Shown: piece by piece, positions 1-9,300 of the stretch | Position numbering within the stretch: the first letter of the stretch is position 1 | Layout of the letters: every line of letters begins with the position of its first letter | NCBI RefSeq assembly: GCF_014384795.1 | Contig: NZ_JACRSR010000001.1 | Span: forward strand, 620,001-684,000 | Direction: 5' to 3' | Source: Gehongia tenuis | GTDB taxonomy: Bacteria > Bacillota > Clostridia > Christensenellales > NSJ-53 | DNA length: 64,000 nucleotides | Notes under the pieces: model-generated | Database searches by the model: none | What the model was told of the DNA's origin: nothing | The model's input: the letters and a program-made list of their open reading frames with translations, nothing else | Made by a program: the position numbers and the translations under genes

Positions 1-815
1 TCAAACTCATTCAGGCGGCTGATTACAACGTGGAGAAGGCCGAGCAGGGCATCATCTACATCGACGAGATCGACAAGATCGCCCGGAAGAGCGAGAATCC
101 CTCCATCACCCGGGACGTGTCCGGCGAGGGCGTGCAGCAGGCGTTGCTGAAGATCTTGGAGGGCACGGTGGCCAGCGTTCCGCCCCAGGGCGGCCGCAAG
201 CACCCCCATCAGGAGTTCATTCAGATCGACACCACCAACATCCTGTTCATCTGCGGCGGTGCCTTTGACGGCATCGAAAAGATCATCGAGAACCGCATGG
301 GCAAGAAGACCCTGGGCTTTGGCGCCGAGGTGGCCAGTCATAAGGAACGGGATCTGGGTCAGCTTTTGAAGAACATCCTCCCCGAGGATCTCTTGAAATT
401 CGGACTCATTCCCGAGTTCGTGGGACGGCTGCCCATCACGGTGACGCTGGAGTCTCTGGACGAGGCGGCGCTGGTGAAGATTCTGAGCGAGCCCAAGAAC
501 GCGCTCATCAAGCAGTATCAAAAGCTTTTCGATCTCGACGGCGTGACGCTGGAGTTCGAGGAGGACGCTCTTCGGGCCGTGGCGCAAAAGGCCATCGCCA
601 GAAAGACTGGCGCTCGGGGACTCCGGTCCATCCTGGAGGAGTCCATGCTGGACCTCATGTACGATATCCCTTCCCGGGACGACGTGGACCGCTGCGTCAT
701 TACCAAGGCGTGCATCGAGGGTACAGGCAAGCCAAAGCTTGTCGTCTCCGAGATCGCCAAGGCCAAGAAGGCCGCCAAGAAACCCCGGGAAAAACGTCAG
801 CCGGAGGTTTCCTAA
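1..815 (+). CDS. clpX: ATP-dependent Clp protease ATP-binding subunit ClpX (5' end outside window)
   Basis: AAA+ unfoldase that recognises substrates and feeds them into ClpP in the cytoplasm. The frame is open from the first bases, so the zinc-binding domain and Walker A lie off the left edge; about 270 codons remain. Visible are Walker B ([12 protein letters not shown]), a sensor-1 stretch ([12 protein letters not shown]), the ClpP-docking loop as LGFG rather than the usual IGFG, the arginine-finger box ([10 protein letters not shown]) and sensor 2 ([11 protein letters not shown]). The tail is Lys/Arg rich. A terminator follows immediately. The neighbouring lonB-lonA-engB order is the classic clostridial arrangement. 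Identity is near certain; only the true start is unknown. Confidence 0.97.
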   Translation, partial: KLIQAADYNVEKAEQGIIYIDEIDKIARKSENPSITRDVSGEGVQQALLKILEGTVASVPPQGGRKHPHQEFIQIDTTNILFICGGAFDGIEKIIENRMGKKTLGFGAEVASHKERDLGQLLKNILPEDLLKFGLIPEFVGRLPITVTLESLDEAALVKILSEPKNALIKQYQKLFDLDGVTLEFEEDALRAVAQKAIARKTGARGLRSILEESMLDLMYDIPSRDDVDRCVITKACIEGTGKPKLVVSEIAKAKKAAKKPREKRQPEVS

Positions 816-828
816 GCCGTTCATGCAA

Positions 829-854
829 AGCGCCGCCTTATGCGGCGCTTTTTT
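829..854 (+). terminator. Rho-independent terminator after clpX
   Basis: An 8-bp stem AGCGCCGC/GCGGCGCT with a short loop is followed by six T residues. It separates clpX from the acetyltransferase gene. Confidence 0.85.
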
Positions 855-913
855 GCCGAAAAATTCTGCAGCGCTTTTGCCAGCGGCAGAAGAATTGCCG
901 GGAGGAGACGTAG

Positions 914-1333
914 ATGAAGATCGAAGTTTTGGATTTAAAGGATCTGGCCGCGTACAAGGCGCTCATGGATGACTGTTTCGGCGGGAGCAATCCGCTGGAG
1001 CGGTATCAGCAGTATGCGAACCGGGCAGGCTACACCATTTGGGCTGCAAAGGATGGAGAGAGGATCGTAGGCAGCGTCACCACCTATGCCATCGACCTTT
1101 TTACCTTTGATTTTCAGCCCTGCCTTATGCTCTTCAATGTGGCGGTGCTGGGCGCATACCGAAAACAGGGGATTGGCAGGCGCCTGCTGGAGCTGGTTAT
1201 CGACAAAGCGAGAAAGGATGGTTTTCGATCCATCTCCCTGACCTGTTTGGACGACGCTTATCCGGCGCACCGGCTCTACGAAAGCGTGGGCTTCAAAAGA
1301 GCAAGCAGCCTCAAATATGACCTCAAACTGTAA
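914..1333 (+). CDS. GNAT family N-acetyltransferase
   Basis: A 139-residue single-domain acetyltransferase. The acetyl-CoA binding motif A is seen as RKQGIG at residues 83-88, after the hydrophobic strand LMLFNVAVLGAY, and the C-terminal motif B region reads AHRLYESVGFKRA. ATG lies seven bases after a GGGAGGAG ribosome site. Terminators flank it on both sides, so it is a single-gene unit placed between clpX and lonB, where most relatives have no gene. The substrate cannot be told from sequence; small-molecule or protein N-termini are both possible. Confidence 0.88.
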   Translation: MKIEVLDLKDLAAYKALMDDCFGGSNPLERYQQYANRAGYTIWAAKDGERIVGSVTTYAIDLFTFDFQPCLMLFNVAVLGAYRKQGIGRRLLELVIDKARKDGFRSISLTCLDDAYPAHRLYESVGFKRASSLKYDLKL

Positions 1334-1344
1334 ACGATCCAAAG

Positions 1345-1372
1345 GGCGCCGCTTTTGTGCGGCGCTTTTTTT
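1345..1372 (+). terminator. Rho-independent terminator after the GNAT gene
   Basis: GCGCCGC and GCGGCGC arms around a TTTTGT loop, followed by seven T residues. Confidence 0.85.
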
Positions 1373-1390
1373 GATGGGGAATTCCACCAT

Positions 1391-1419
1391 GGATAAATGG
1401 ATGCCGCCCACAAATAATA
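1391..1419 (+). promoter_or_regulatory. Possible forespore sigma-F/sigma-G type promoter of lonB
   Basis: GGATA at 1391-1395 resembles the GYATA -35 box. After 14-15 bases comes ACAAATAATA at 1410-1419, which fits the AnAnTR half of a sigma-F -10 but lacks its leading GG. B. subtilis lonB is a forespore gene, which makes this plausible. Both boxes are imperfect. Confidence 0.3.
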
Positions 1420-1453
1420 GGATGGAATTACTTTAGAAATGAGGGTGAAAAAA

Positions 1454-3127
1454 GTGGGCGGACTAACCATTGCGGCCATGGTGATCCAGTTGTTCTTCTC
1501 GATCATCATCGGCCTGTATTTTTATAATCAGCTGAAAAGCCAGCAGGGCACCAAAACAGCGGTGGAGAAGGAATCGAGACGGGAGCTGGAGCGGCTGAGG
1601 CGAATGCGCCAGCGCTCCCTTACCGAGCCGCTGTCGGAAAAAACCCGGCCCCGGACCTTTCAGGATATCGTGGGGCAGAAGGAGGGAATTGTCTCCCTCA
1701 AGGCGGCCCTTTGCGGGCCCAATCCCCAGCATGTGATCATCTACGGACCGCCGGGGGTGGGCAAAACCTGCGCGGCCCGGCTGGTCCTCCAGGAGGCGCA
1801 AAAGACCGAAGGGTCCCCCTTCAAGGCGGACGCCAAATTCGTGGAGATGGACGCGACCTGCGTGCGCTTCGACGAGAGGAGCATCGCCGATCCCCTGATC
1901 GGCTCGGTACACGACCCCATCTACCAGGGCGCCGGCGCCATGGGCATGGCGGGCATCCCCCAGCCCAAGCCCGGCGCGGTGACGAAAGCCCACGGCGGCA
2001 TTTTATTTCTCGATGAGATCGGGGAACTCCATCCCATCCAGCTCAACAAGCTTTTGAAGGTACTGGAGGACCGCAAGGTGTTTTTGGAGAGCGCCTATTA
2101 CTCCCAGGACGACGCCCAGGTGCCCCAGCACATCCATGACATCTTCCAAAACGGCCTGCCTGCCGATTTTCGGCTGGTGGGCGCCACCACCAAGTCCCCG
2201 GAGGAGATCCCCATGGCCATTCGCAGCCGATGCGTGGAGATCTACTTTAAGCCTCTCACCCCGTCCCAGGTGCGGGAGGTGGCGAGAAACGCGGCTTTGA
2301 AAGGCGGGTTTGCCCTCGAGATGGAAGCCGCGGATACCGTGGGCCGGTACGCCACCAACGGCCGGGATGCGGTGAACATCGTGCAGATGGCCGGCGGGCT
2401 GTCCCGTATGGACGGAAGGAAGGATATCCTCAGGAGCGACGTGGAATGGATCCTGCAGCACGGACGTTATGCGCCGCGGGTGGAACGCCCGGCGGAGAAG
2501 AAGCCCCAGGTGGGCGTGGTCCATGGGCTGGCAGTGTACGGCGCGGGTCAGGGCATGGTCATGCAGGTGGAGGCGCTGGCCCGTCCCGCGGCGCCGGGAC
2601 TGGGCGTGCAGTGGGTGACGGGTATCATCGAGGAGGAGGAGATGAACGGCGGCAACCGGAAGCTCCGCAGAAAGAGCACCGCTCAGGCCTCGGTGACCAC
2701 CGTGGCGACAGCCCTCAAGGAGGTCTACGGCGTGGATATCCGCAACTACGACATCCATCTCAATGTGTCCGGCGGCATGGCGGTGGACGGCCCGTCGGCG
2801 GGCATCGCCATTGCGGTGGCCATCTATTCGGCCATCTTTGGCATTCCGGTGGACGGCCGGGTGGCCATGACTGGGGAAATCTCCATCCGCGGGGATGTGC
2901 GGCCGGTGGGCGGCGTGCTGGCCAAGACCGAGGCGGCCCGGGAAGCGGGCGTGGAGCGGGTGTACGTGCCGGAGCAGAATGCCCAGGAGCTGGTGGGCAA
3001 TATGGGCATCGAAATCGTGCCGGCGTCCCATCTTAGCGACGTGATGGAGGGCGCCCTTCTCCGGGAGGAACAGCCTATCGCCGCCGCGGCGCCAGCGGAG
3101 GTATTGAGCGCCGAATCCTCGTTTTGA
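1454..3127 (+). CDS. lonB: Sporulation-type ATP-dependent protease LonB
   Basis: Membrane-anchored Lon-like protease. An N-terminal membrane segment (AAMVIQLFFSIIIGLYFY) is followed by a basic stretch, an AAA+ module with Walker A GPPGVGKT near residues 99-106, and a C-terminal S16 protease domain with the catalytic Ser in DGPSAGIA (about residue 448) and the Lys in VLAKTEAA (about 494). No large LAN domain is present, unlike LonA. I prefer GTG at 1454: it has GAGGGTG six bases upstream and matches the start of known LonB proteins. ATG at 1439 is possible but has no clear ribosome site. It lies directly upstream of lonA, as in Bacillus. Confidence 0.95.
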   Translation: MGGLTIAAMVIQLFFSIIIGLYFYNQLKSQQGTKTAVEKESRRELERLRRMRQRSLTEPLSEKTRPRTFQDIVGQKEGIVSLKAALCGPNPQHVIIYGPPGVGKTCAARLVLQEAQKTEGSPFKADAKFVEMDATCVRFDERSIADPLIGSVHDPIYQGAGAMGMAGIPQPKPGAVTKAHGGILFLDEIGELHPIQLNKLLKVLEDRKVFLESAYYSQDDAQVPQHIHDIFQNGLPADFRLVGATTKSPEEIPMAIRSRCVEIYFKPLTPSQVREVARNAALKGGFALEMEAADTVGRYATNGRDAVNIVQMAGGLSRMDGRKDILRSDVEWILQHGRYAPRVERPAEKKPQVGVVHGLAVYGAGQGMVMQVEALARPAAPGLGVQWVTGIIEEEEMNGGNRKLRRKSTAQASVTTVATALKEVYGVDIRNYDIHLNVSGGMAVDGPSAGIAIAVAIYSAIFGIPVDGRVAMTGEISIRGDVRPVGGVLAKTEAAREAGVERVYVPEQNAQELVGNMGIEIVPASHLSDVMEGALLREEQPIAAAAPAEVLSAESSF

Positions 3128-3152
3128 TTTTTTACAGTGAATAGGATATAAT
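3124..3152 (+). promoter_or_regulatory. Sigma-A promoter of lonA
   Basis: TTGATT at 3124-3129, 17 bases, then a perfect TATAAT at 3147-3152. It overlaps the end of lonB and sits 35 bases before the lonA start codon. Confidence 0.6.
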
Positions 3153-3186
3153 TGGACACAGCCTCTTAAGGAAAGGTGTTGAGACC

Positions 3187-5520
3187 TTGAAAACAACAAT
3201 CATGCCCGTAGTGCCTCTTCGGGGCATCGCGGTGTTTCCCTATATGGTGCTGAACTTTGACGTGGGCCGGGAGCGTTCCAAAAACGCCCTTGAGCGGTCC
3301 ATGGTCAACAATCAGCTGCTTTTTGTCACCGCCCAGAAGGATCTGGAGGTGGACAATCCCACGCTGGACGATCTCTACGACGTGGGCACGGTGGTCCGGG
3401 TCAAGCAGATTTTGGTGCTGCCCGGGGACACGGTGCGGGTGCTGGTGGAAGGCGTCAACCGGGCGCGCATTGTGGACGTGACCTCGGAGGACGCCTACAT
3501 GGAGGGCGTGCTGGAGGAGCAGCTGGAACCGGAGGAGAACCCGGACACGCTGGAAGCCTACATGCGGGTTTTGGCCAAGGCCTTTGAAAAATATGCCCGG
3601 CTTTCCTGCAAGATTCCCTCGGACACCGTATCCTCCCTCGAATCGGTGACGGACCCCGGTCAGCTGGCGGATACCATCGCCGCCAACGTCCTCATGAAGC
3701 TGGAGGACAAGCAGGCCGTTTTGTCCTGCTTTTCCGCAGTGGAGCGGCTGGAGCGGCTGCTTGCCATCCTGAAGCGGGAGACGGACGTGATGGAGCTGGA
3801 ACGCCGGGTGGGCATCCGGGTGAAAAAACAGATGGACCGCTCCCAGCGGGAGTACTATCTCCGCGAGCAGATGAAGGCCATCCAAAAGGAGCTGGGGGAG
3901 CGGGACAACGACACCGAGGAGCTTCGGGAGAAACTGGAGAAGGTGCCGCTGGACGAGGAAAGCCGCACCAAGGTGATGAAGGAGCTGGACCGCCTCGCTC
4001 ACATGCCGCCGGGCACGCCGGAGATTCCGGTGATCCGCACCTACCTTGAGTGGATTTTGGAGCTTCCCTACGGCGTATACACCAAGGACAACATGAACCT
4101 CAAAAACGCACGCAGGATTCTGGACGAGGACCATTACGGCCTTGAAAAGGTCAAGGAGAGGATCATCGAGTATCTGGCGGTGTGCCGCCTCACCGAGAAC
4201 CTCAATGGGCCCATTCTGTGCTTTGTGGGACCGCCGGGGGTGGGCAAGACCAGCATCGCCAAATCCATCGCCCGGGCGCTGGACCGGAAGTTCGTGCGCA
4301 TGTCCCTTGGCGGCGTCCGGGACGAGGCGGAGATCCGGGGCCACCGCCGCACCTACATCGGCGCCATTCCCGGCAGAATCGTGTCCTCCATCCGTCAGGC
4401 CGGGTCCATGAACCCGGTGTTCCTGTTCGATGAGATCGACAAGATGGCCTCCGACTTCCGGGGCGATCCCGCCTCGGCCATGCTGGAGGTGCTGGACCCG
4501 GAGCAGAACGCCACCTTCCGGGACCACTATATGGATATCCCCTTCGATCTGTCCAAGGTGCTTTTTGTGACCACTGCCAACTCGGCGGACACCATTCCCC
4601 GGCCGCTGCTTGACCGCATGGAGCTCATCGAGCTTGGCGGCTACACCGAGGACGAGAAGGTGGAGATCGCCGCCCGCCATCTGGTGCCGAAGGAGGAGGA
4701 GCGGCACGGCATCGGCCCGGACAGCCTGGCCGTTCCAAAGCCCGCCATCCGCCGGATCATCGAGGACTACACCCGGGAGGCCGGCGTACGGAGCCTGGAA
4801 CGGCAGATTGCGGCGGTATGCCGCAAGGCGGCGGTGGAGATCGTGGAGAACCCGGAGGAGAAAATCCGGGTGAACCAGGGCAAGATCCGGGAATACCTCG
4901 GGGTGCCCCGCTTCTCCAAGGATGACCTCGATAAAAAGGATGGTGTGGGCATCGCCAACGGCCTTGCTTGGACGTCCGTGGGCGGCGTGACCCTCCTTGT
5001 GGAGGTCACCCGCATGAAGGGCAGCGGCAAGCTTGTCCTCACCGGCAAGCTGGGCGACGTGATGCAGGAATCCGCCCGGGCGGGCATGAGCCTCATCCGC
5101 TCGAGGGCGCTTCGCTGGGGAATCGATGAGGATTTCCACGAACACACGGACCTGCACATCCATGTGCCCGAGGGCGCTACCCCCAAGGACGGCCCCTCGG
5201 CGGGCATCACCATGGTCACCGCCATGGTATCCGCCCTCACCGGCATTGCGGTGAAGGGGAGCGTTGCCATGACCGGCGAGATCACCCTCCAGGGACGGGT
5301 GCTGCCCATCGGCGGCCTCAAGGAAAAGATGCTGGCCGCGGTGCGGGCGGGCATCACCGAGATCCTCATTCCATGGGAGAATCAGAAGGATCTCGAGGAG
5401 ATTCCGGAGAATGTGAAGGACAAGATCAAAATCGTACCCGTGAAGGATATCGAGAGCGTCCTGCGGCACGCCCTTGTGAGGATGCCCAAGCCCAGGAAGG
5501 AAGAAGAGCATGGAGATTAA
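3187..5520 (+). CDS. lon: ATP-dependent protease LonA (Lon)
   Basis: Cytoplasmic serine protease that degrades misfolded and regulatory proteins. 777 residues, normal for the family: N-terminal LAN substrate domain (from [15 protein letters not shown]), coiled-coil linker, AAA+ domain with Walker [10 protein letters not shown] around 349-357 and Walker [12 protein letters not shown], then the S16 protease domain with the catalytic Ser in DGPSAGIT (about 670) and the Lys in IGGLKEKM (about 713). The start is TTG preceded by AAGGAAAGG. The last 11 bases overlap engB, so the two are probably translationally coupled. Confidence 0.97.
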   Translation: MKTTIMPVVPLRGIAVFPYMVLNFDVGRERSKNALERSMVNNQLLFVTAQKDLEVDNPTLDDLYDVGTVVRVKQILVLPGDTVRVLVEGVNRARIVDVTSEDAYMEGVLEEQLEPEENPDTLEAYMRVLAKAFEKYARLSCKIPSDTVSSLESVTDPGQLADTIAANVLMKLEDKQAVLSCFSAVERLERLLAILKRETDVMELERRVGIRVKKQMDRSQREYYLREQMKAIQKELGERDNDTEELREKLEKVPLDEESRTKVMKELDRLAHMPPGTPEIPVIRTYLEWILELPYGVYTKDNMNLKNARRILDEDHYGLEKVKERIIEYLAVCRLTENLNGPILCFVGPPGVGKTSIAKSIARALDRKFVRMSLGGVRDEAEIRGHRRTYIGAIPGRIVSSIRQAGSMNPVFLFDEIDKMASDFRGDPASAMLEVLDPEQNATFRDHYMDIPFDLSKVLFVTTANSADTIPRPLLDRMELIELGGYTEDEKVEIAARHLVPKEEERHGIGPDSLAVPKPAIRRIIEDYTREAGVRSLERQIAAVCRKAAVEIVENPEEKIRVNQGKIREYLGVPRFSKDDLDKKDGVGIANGLAWTSVGGVTLLVEVTRMKGSGKLVLTGKLGDVMQESARAGMSLIRSRALRWGIDEDFHEHTDLHIHVPEGATPKDGPSAGITMVTAMVSALTGIAVKGSVAMTGEITLQGRVLPIGGLKEKMLAAVRAGITEILIPWENQKDLEEIPENVKDKIKIVPVKDIESVLRHALVRMPKPRKEEEHGD

Positions 5521-6106
5521 AAGCGCAAGCTTTGTGACAAGCTACGCAAAGCCCGGGGATTTCCCCGCACCCGCCCTCATGGAGATCGCGGTGGCGGGGA
5601 AGTCCAACGTGGGCAAATCCTCCTTCATCAACGGTATGACCCGGCAGAAAAAGCTCGCCAAGACGAGCCAAAAGCCGGGTAAAACCCGGCTGGTCAACTA
5701 TTTTCTTTTGAACGGGGCGTTCTATTTGGTGGATCTGCCCGGCTACGGCTTCGCCCAGGTCTCCAAGGCGGAGAAGGAGCGGTGGGGCGAGATGATGGAG
5801 GGATACCTCAAAGGGTCGGAGAACCTTCGGCACATGTTCCTTTTGATGGACATCCGCCATTCACCCACCCGGGACGACGAGACCATGCTGCGCTACGTGC
5901 GCATTCTCAATATCCCCTTCACCGTCATTTTGACCAAGGCGGACAAAGTGGCCAAAAGCAAGGTGCCCATGCGGGTGAACGCACTCATGAAGGAGTTGGT
6001 GCTGCCCGGCAGGGAATGGCTGATTCCCTTTTCCTCGGAGACGGGTTTTGGCCGCGACCGTGTGCTGGCGCGGATGGAGGAGGTCCTCAGTTCCTCATCC
6101 TTCTAA
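5510..6106 (+). CDS. engB: Ribosome biogenesis GTP-binding protein EngB/YsxC
   Basis: TRAFAC-class GTPase needed for large ribosomal subunit assembly. 198 residues. Motifs in order: G1 GKSNVGKS (30-37), the switch region around [11 protein letters not shown]3 DLPGYG (75-80) and G4 TKAD (142-145). ATG is inside the end of lon, with AGGAAGAAG upstream. It closes the lonA-engB operon. Its 3' end overlaps by 20 bases the tail of a convergent gene, and its likely terminator lies inside that gene. Confidence 0.96.
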   Translation: MEIKSASFVTSYAKPGDFPAPALMEIAVAGKSNVGKSSFINGMTRQKKLAKTSQKPGKTRLVNYFLLNGAFYLVDLPGYGFAQVSKAEKERWGEMMEGYLKGSENLRHMFLLMDIRHSPTRDDETMLRYVRILNIPFTVILTKADKVAKSKVPMRVNALMKELVLPGREWLIPFSSETGFGRDRVLARMEEVLSSSSF

Positions 6107-7274
6107 GCTCCGCCTCCAGCGACTCAAACCCCAACTTCAGCGAACGGATTTCCCGTTCATATTCCTGCAAACGCTCAAGATCATGAGCGTTTTTTTTATT
6201 CTGGGCCTCCATATTGAAAAGGGAACGCTGGTGGTTGTAGACCATCTCCTCGATTTTTTTGATGCGGTGGGCCTGGTTAATGAGGGTCTGCTCATAGCTG
6301 TTTTTGAGACTGTCCGGGCTCAGGGTGACGGGCATGGGCTCGCCTGCCGCCGGCTTTTTGGGAAAGGCGGGCAGGATGGCGGCGCCGAGGCGGGGCTCGG
6401 TCAGAATGGGCCGAAGCACGGGACTCTCGGCCAGGTTTTGATAGATATAGGGGGTGAGGGCGTGAACGCTTGAGGGGAGCTCCTCCCAGGCGTCGCCGGC
6501 GGGAGCCACGAACTCATGGACCCGGCCGTTTTCGAGGAATGCGCAGGCCAGAGCGCTTCCTGAGAGGGCGAGGCAGGGATGGTTCGCCCGTCCGGCATGG
6601 CCCACCGGCCGACCGTCCACGTAGACCTGCCCGTTTTGGCACCAGCAGGGCACCAGCCCCTTGGTGCCGCCGGGCACCACCGATACGTCGGTGAGCTCAT
6701 GATAGCTGGAATACAGCGCCTCCGGCGTCATGAAACCGCCCTGCTGAGCGCGCATGCGGCAGACCTCCCAGGCGCCGTCCTTGTGGCGCAGGAAGAACAG
6801 GCCGGAGGGCTGGGCGAAGAGCAGCCGCACCCGCTGGGAGGAGGGAATGTCCAAAATGCGCTGGCCCGCCCACTGGCCGCCCCGGATGGCGTACTGCACG
6901 ATGGAGGCGCTGCCCGAAGCGTTGCGGCTTTGGTAGAAGAGCTGGGGCGCTTCGAAGGCGGTGATGATGAGCCCGTCGATTTCCGCGGCACCGGCGCTGT
7001 TGCGGGAGAGAATCTGCTGCTGCCAGCCCCGGCTCGCCGACAGGGTCACGTAGACCAGATACCCGCTTTGCAGATAATAGAAGACCTGAAGCTTGCCGGA
7101 GGGGTCCAGACAGGCGGAAAAGTCCTCGACCGAGCGCTCCTCCAGGGTGCCGCCGGCCGGAATATTGGTGTAGCCCGTCTGACGGTAGACGAGCTGCTTT
7201 TTATCGTTCTGCTCGATCTGCCAGGCCGTCTCGCCGGGCAGGGTCAAATAGTAGCGTTTGGCGTCGGTGTTCAA
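6087..7274 (-). CDS. Uncharacterised protein, beta-rich with C-terminal coiled coil
   Basis: 395 residues; I do not recognise the family. Residues 1-300 are rich in short strand-turn repeats of the kind FYYLQSGYLVYV, LFFLRHKDGAWEV and PCWCQNGQVYVDG, which suggests a beta-propeller or similar repeat fold. A proline-rich linker follows (about 305-325), and then a charged heptad region (about 330-393, QAHRIKKIEEMV to [10 protein letters not shown]) predicted to be a coiled coil. No signal peptide or membrane segment is seen. The start is TTG behind AAAGGGGGAG. It is transcribed divergently from the coat-like gene at 7401 and convergently with engB. A structural or spore-related role is only a guess from context. 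Confidence 0.75.
   Translation of the reverse strand: MNTDAKRYYLTLPGETAWQIEQNDKKQLVYRQTGYTNIPAGGTLEERSVEDFSACLDPSGKLQVFYYLQSGYLVYVTLSASRGWQQQILSRNSAGAAEIDGLIITAFEAPQLFYQSRNASGSASIVQYAIRGGQWAGQRILDIPSSQRVRLLFAQPSGLFFLRHKDGAWEVCRMRAQQGGFMTPEALYSSYHELTDVSVVPGGTKGLVPCWCQNGQVYVDGRPVGHAGRANHPCLALSGSALACAFLENGRVHEFVAPAGDAWEELPSSVHALTPYIYQNLAESPVLRPILTEPRLGAAILPAFPKKPAAGEPMPVTLSPDSLKNSYEQTLINQAHRIKKIEEMVYNHQRSLFNMEAQNKKNAHDLERLQEYEREIRSLKLGFESLEAELRRMRN
6170..6198 (+). terminator. Terminator of the lonA-engB operon, embedded in the opposing gene
   Basis: AACGCTCA, loop AGATCA, TGAGCGTT, then a run of eight T residues on the plus strand. It lies 64 bases past the engB stop, but inside the coding sequence of the convergent gene, where it encodes part of the coiled coil. 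Confidence 0.7.
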
Positions 7275-7325
7275 ACTGATCTCCCCCTTTATCCCTATCT
7301 ATATGAAAGGGGCAAGCCAATCTTC

Positions 7326-7353
7326 ACACATTCTTTCCTGGGTTCATAAGATG
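7326..7353 (+). promoter_or_regulatory. Possible sigma-K type promoter of the coat-like gene
   Basis: ACA at 7326-7328, 16 bases, then CATAAGATG at 7345-7353, one mismatch from CATAnnnTA. This fits late mother-cell expression of a coat protein. The -35 box is short, so chance matches are possible. Confidence 0.35.
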
Positions 7354-7400
7354 CTATTGGAATTCCAAATGGGGCCCCATCATTTGAAGGAGGGAAAGAA

Positions 7401-8186
7401 ATGTCGTTTTACTCCTATAAGAACGTTGATGCCGATGTGTGTCCTGGCAGGATCCAGGGCGAATCTCTGCGCGGACTTTGCGAGCGGGTCTGCGTTCAGG
7501 TCAAGAAGGTCTACGACTCCTGCATGCAGCAAGAGCAGCTGGACAATGTGACCATCCAGCTGGGCGATGTAATGCCCGGCGGCTGCGAATTTGTCCGTCC
7601 CCTGACCTTTGTGTCCTGCCGTTCCACCACCACCCACGGCAACATCCGCGATCTGACCATTGAGCGCCTGTGCGAGCGGCCCAATTTCGCCAGGGTCCGC
7701 GCCAATGTGGATATTCCCATCGACGTGGTCTTCTGCGACGCCGCGGGCCATCAGGGCACCGGCCGCGCCATACTTACCGTTCGCAAGGATGTCATCCTGT
7801 ACGTACCCGACGAGTCCATCATCCCCTTCTCGGTCGAATCCATCGTGGGCGCGATCTGCGTCAGCGGCGAATACTGCGGCGATCTCCGGTTCAACGTCAC
7901 CATCTGCGTGACCGTGATTTTGAAGATCGTGGCCGAAGTGGAACTGCTGATCCCGTCCTACGGCTTCTGCCAGATTCCTCCCTGCGAGGAGTTCGCGGAG
8001 AACGTGTGCGACGAGTTCTTCGGACTGCCCATCTTCCCGCCTCAGCTGGAGGATTGCGACGGCAACGAGATCAATATCAGCCCCGACAACTGTGTTTCCT
8101 GCAACAACAACCTGTGCAACAGCACCAACTCCTGCAACAGCTGCAATCCCTGTAAGCCGAACTGCGGCACCTGCACTGTTCGCTAA
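7401..8186 (+). CDS. Cysteine-rich protein, probable spore coat or exosporium component
   Basis: 261 residues. The body is beta-rich with spaced Cys residues and repeated hydrophobic segments (RKDVILYVPDESIIPFSV, FNVTICVTVILKIVAEVELLIPS). It ends in a low-complexity Cys/Asn tail (about 235-258) made of short C-N-x-C units. There is no signal peptide, consistent with mother-cell synthesis and assembly by disulphide cross-links. The ribosome site is a strong GAAGGAGGG before ATG. A sigma-K-like promoter lies upstream and a strong terminator downstream, making it a single-gene unit. The coat assignment is an inference from composition and promoter; no enzyme motif is seen. Confidence 0.65.
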   Translation: MSFYSYKNVDADVCPGRIQGESLRGLCERVCVQVKKVYDSCMQQEQLDNVTIQLGDVMPGGCEFVRPLTFVSCRSTTTHGNIRDLTIERLCERPNFARVRANVDIPIDVVFCDAAGHQGTGRAILTVRKDVILYVPDESIIPFSVESIVGAICVSGEYCGDLRFNVTICVTVILKIVAEVELLIPSYGFCQIPPCEEFAENVCDEFFGLPIFPPQLEDCDGNEINISPDNCVSCNNNLCNSTNSCNSCNPCKPNCGTCTVR

Positions 8187-8195
8187 AGGTACATA

Positions 8196-8227
8196 ATAAA
8201 GCTCCCGGGTTATCCCGGGAGCTTTAT
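8196..8227. terminator. Bidirectional terminator between two convergent genes
   Basis: ATAAAGCTCCCGGG and CCCGGGAGCTTTAT form a 14-bp perfect stem around TTAT. A/T-rich flanks on both sides let it serve the coat-like gene and the CAP gene. Confidence 0.85.
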
Positions 8228-8238
8228 CTATTCCGCCG

Positions 8239-9126
8239 TTATTTGAGGGCGAAGAATTCCGAGATCAGAAAATAGTTGTCCTTTTTCACCACGCCGATGC
8301 CGATCTGGGTGAAGCCGGAGCTGAGCAGATTTTTACGGTGTCCTTCCGAATTCATGAGTCCGAGGTGGGCCTTTTCGATGCTGCCGTATTTGGCGATGTT
8401 TTCACCGGCCGCACGATAGCTGTAGCCGAAGGTCTTCAGCATTTCGGCCACCTTGCCGTAAGTGGGGGATTCGTGGGCGAAATAATTGTTGTCCGCCATA
8501 TCCTGGGCCTTGAGCCGGGCGATGCGGCAAAGCTCAGGATCCAGGGTATAGGGGGACAGACCATTTTTGACCCGGTCCTCATTGACGAGGGCCAAAAGCT
8601 CCGTTTCATAGCTGTTGACTGAGGACGAGGGAAGGGAGGGCTCCGGGGAAACGGTGGGCGCCGGCGTCACCGACGGGGTGGGCGTGGCCGCAGGCGTCTC
8701 GGCGGGAATGCTGGAAGGTTCCGGGGTCACGACCGGACTTTCCACTGGCGAGGAGGGCTGTGCGCTCTGGGTGGGCGTGGGGCTGGGTGTCGCCGGCGGC
8801 GTCACGGGCGTTTCAGCGGGACAGGACGGCGTAGGGCAGGGGTTTTGGCTTGGCCGGACCGTGCAGCCCGGCCGCGTGCCCGAGCCGCAGTGGTTTCTCC
8901 ATACGAAGGTGATTCGTCCGCAGGTCCAGACCCGTTTTTGGATGATTTCCATTTGATTTCGTAGACAATTGGATAAATTCAGTAAATTTTCTGTGGGGTC
9001 ATTGTAGACAAACGAATCTTTTACGCTATAATAGGTATGGGCACTGGGCGCTGCAAAAGCGGTAACCATTGGCATCGTAACCAAAAGTGCGGTGCTGGCG
9101 ACCACGGATAGCAATGTTTTTTTCAT
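8239..9126 (-). CDS. Secreted CAP (SCP/PR1-like) domain protein
   Basis: 295 residues. Signal peptide at 1-25 (MKKTLLSVVAS...TAFAA), a short conserved region with several Cys (about 65-100), a Pro/Thr/Ser-rich linker (about 100-170) and a C-terminal CAP domain (about 175-295). The domain shows LVNEDRVKNGLSPY, YFAHESPTYGKV, AGENIAKYGS and the HRKNLLSSGFTQIGIG box. Such YkwD-type proteins are exported in spore formers; their biochemical role is unsettled. ATG is behind a strong GAGGAGG site. The linker suggests it spans the wall. Confidence 0.9.
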   Translation of the reverse strand: MKKTLLSVVASTALLVTMPMVTAFAAPSAHTYYSVKDSFVYNDPTENLLNLSNCLRNQMEIIQKRVWTCGRITFVWRNHCGSGTRPGCTVRPSQNPCPTPSCPAETPVTPPATPSPTPTQSAQPSSPVESPVVTPEPSSIPAETPAATPTPSVTPAPTVSPEPSLPSSSVNSYETELLALVNEDRVKNGLSPYTLDPELCRIARLKAQDMADNNYFAHESPTYGKVAEMLKTFGYSYRAAGENIAKYGSIEKAHLGLMNSEGHRKNLLSSGFTQIGIGVVKKDNYFLISEFFALK

Positions 9127-9300
9127 AATGTGTAATACCTCCTCGTGAATTTGTAATAATTCTAAATCTTTTTGTAATAATTCATCAACAAAAATGCCAG
9201 GGAATTGGTAAGGTAATTTGTGGAATAAAGTTTCTCGGGCGGTGTATGACTGCCGGAAATTGGATTATACTAGGGTATATTTAGGTTGGAGGAATGGAAA

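Noticed and set aside
3166..5511. A 781-codon minus-strand open frame opposite lonA
   Set aside because: It is His/Gly/Leu-rich, typical of the antisense of a GC-rich gene, with no ribosome site or motif. lonA on the plus strand is complete.
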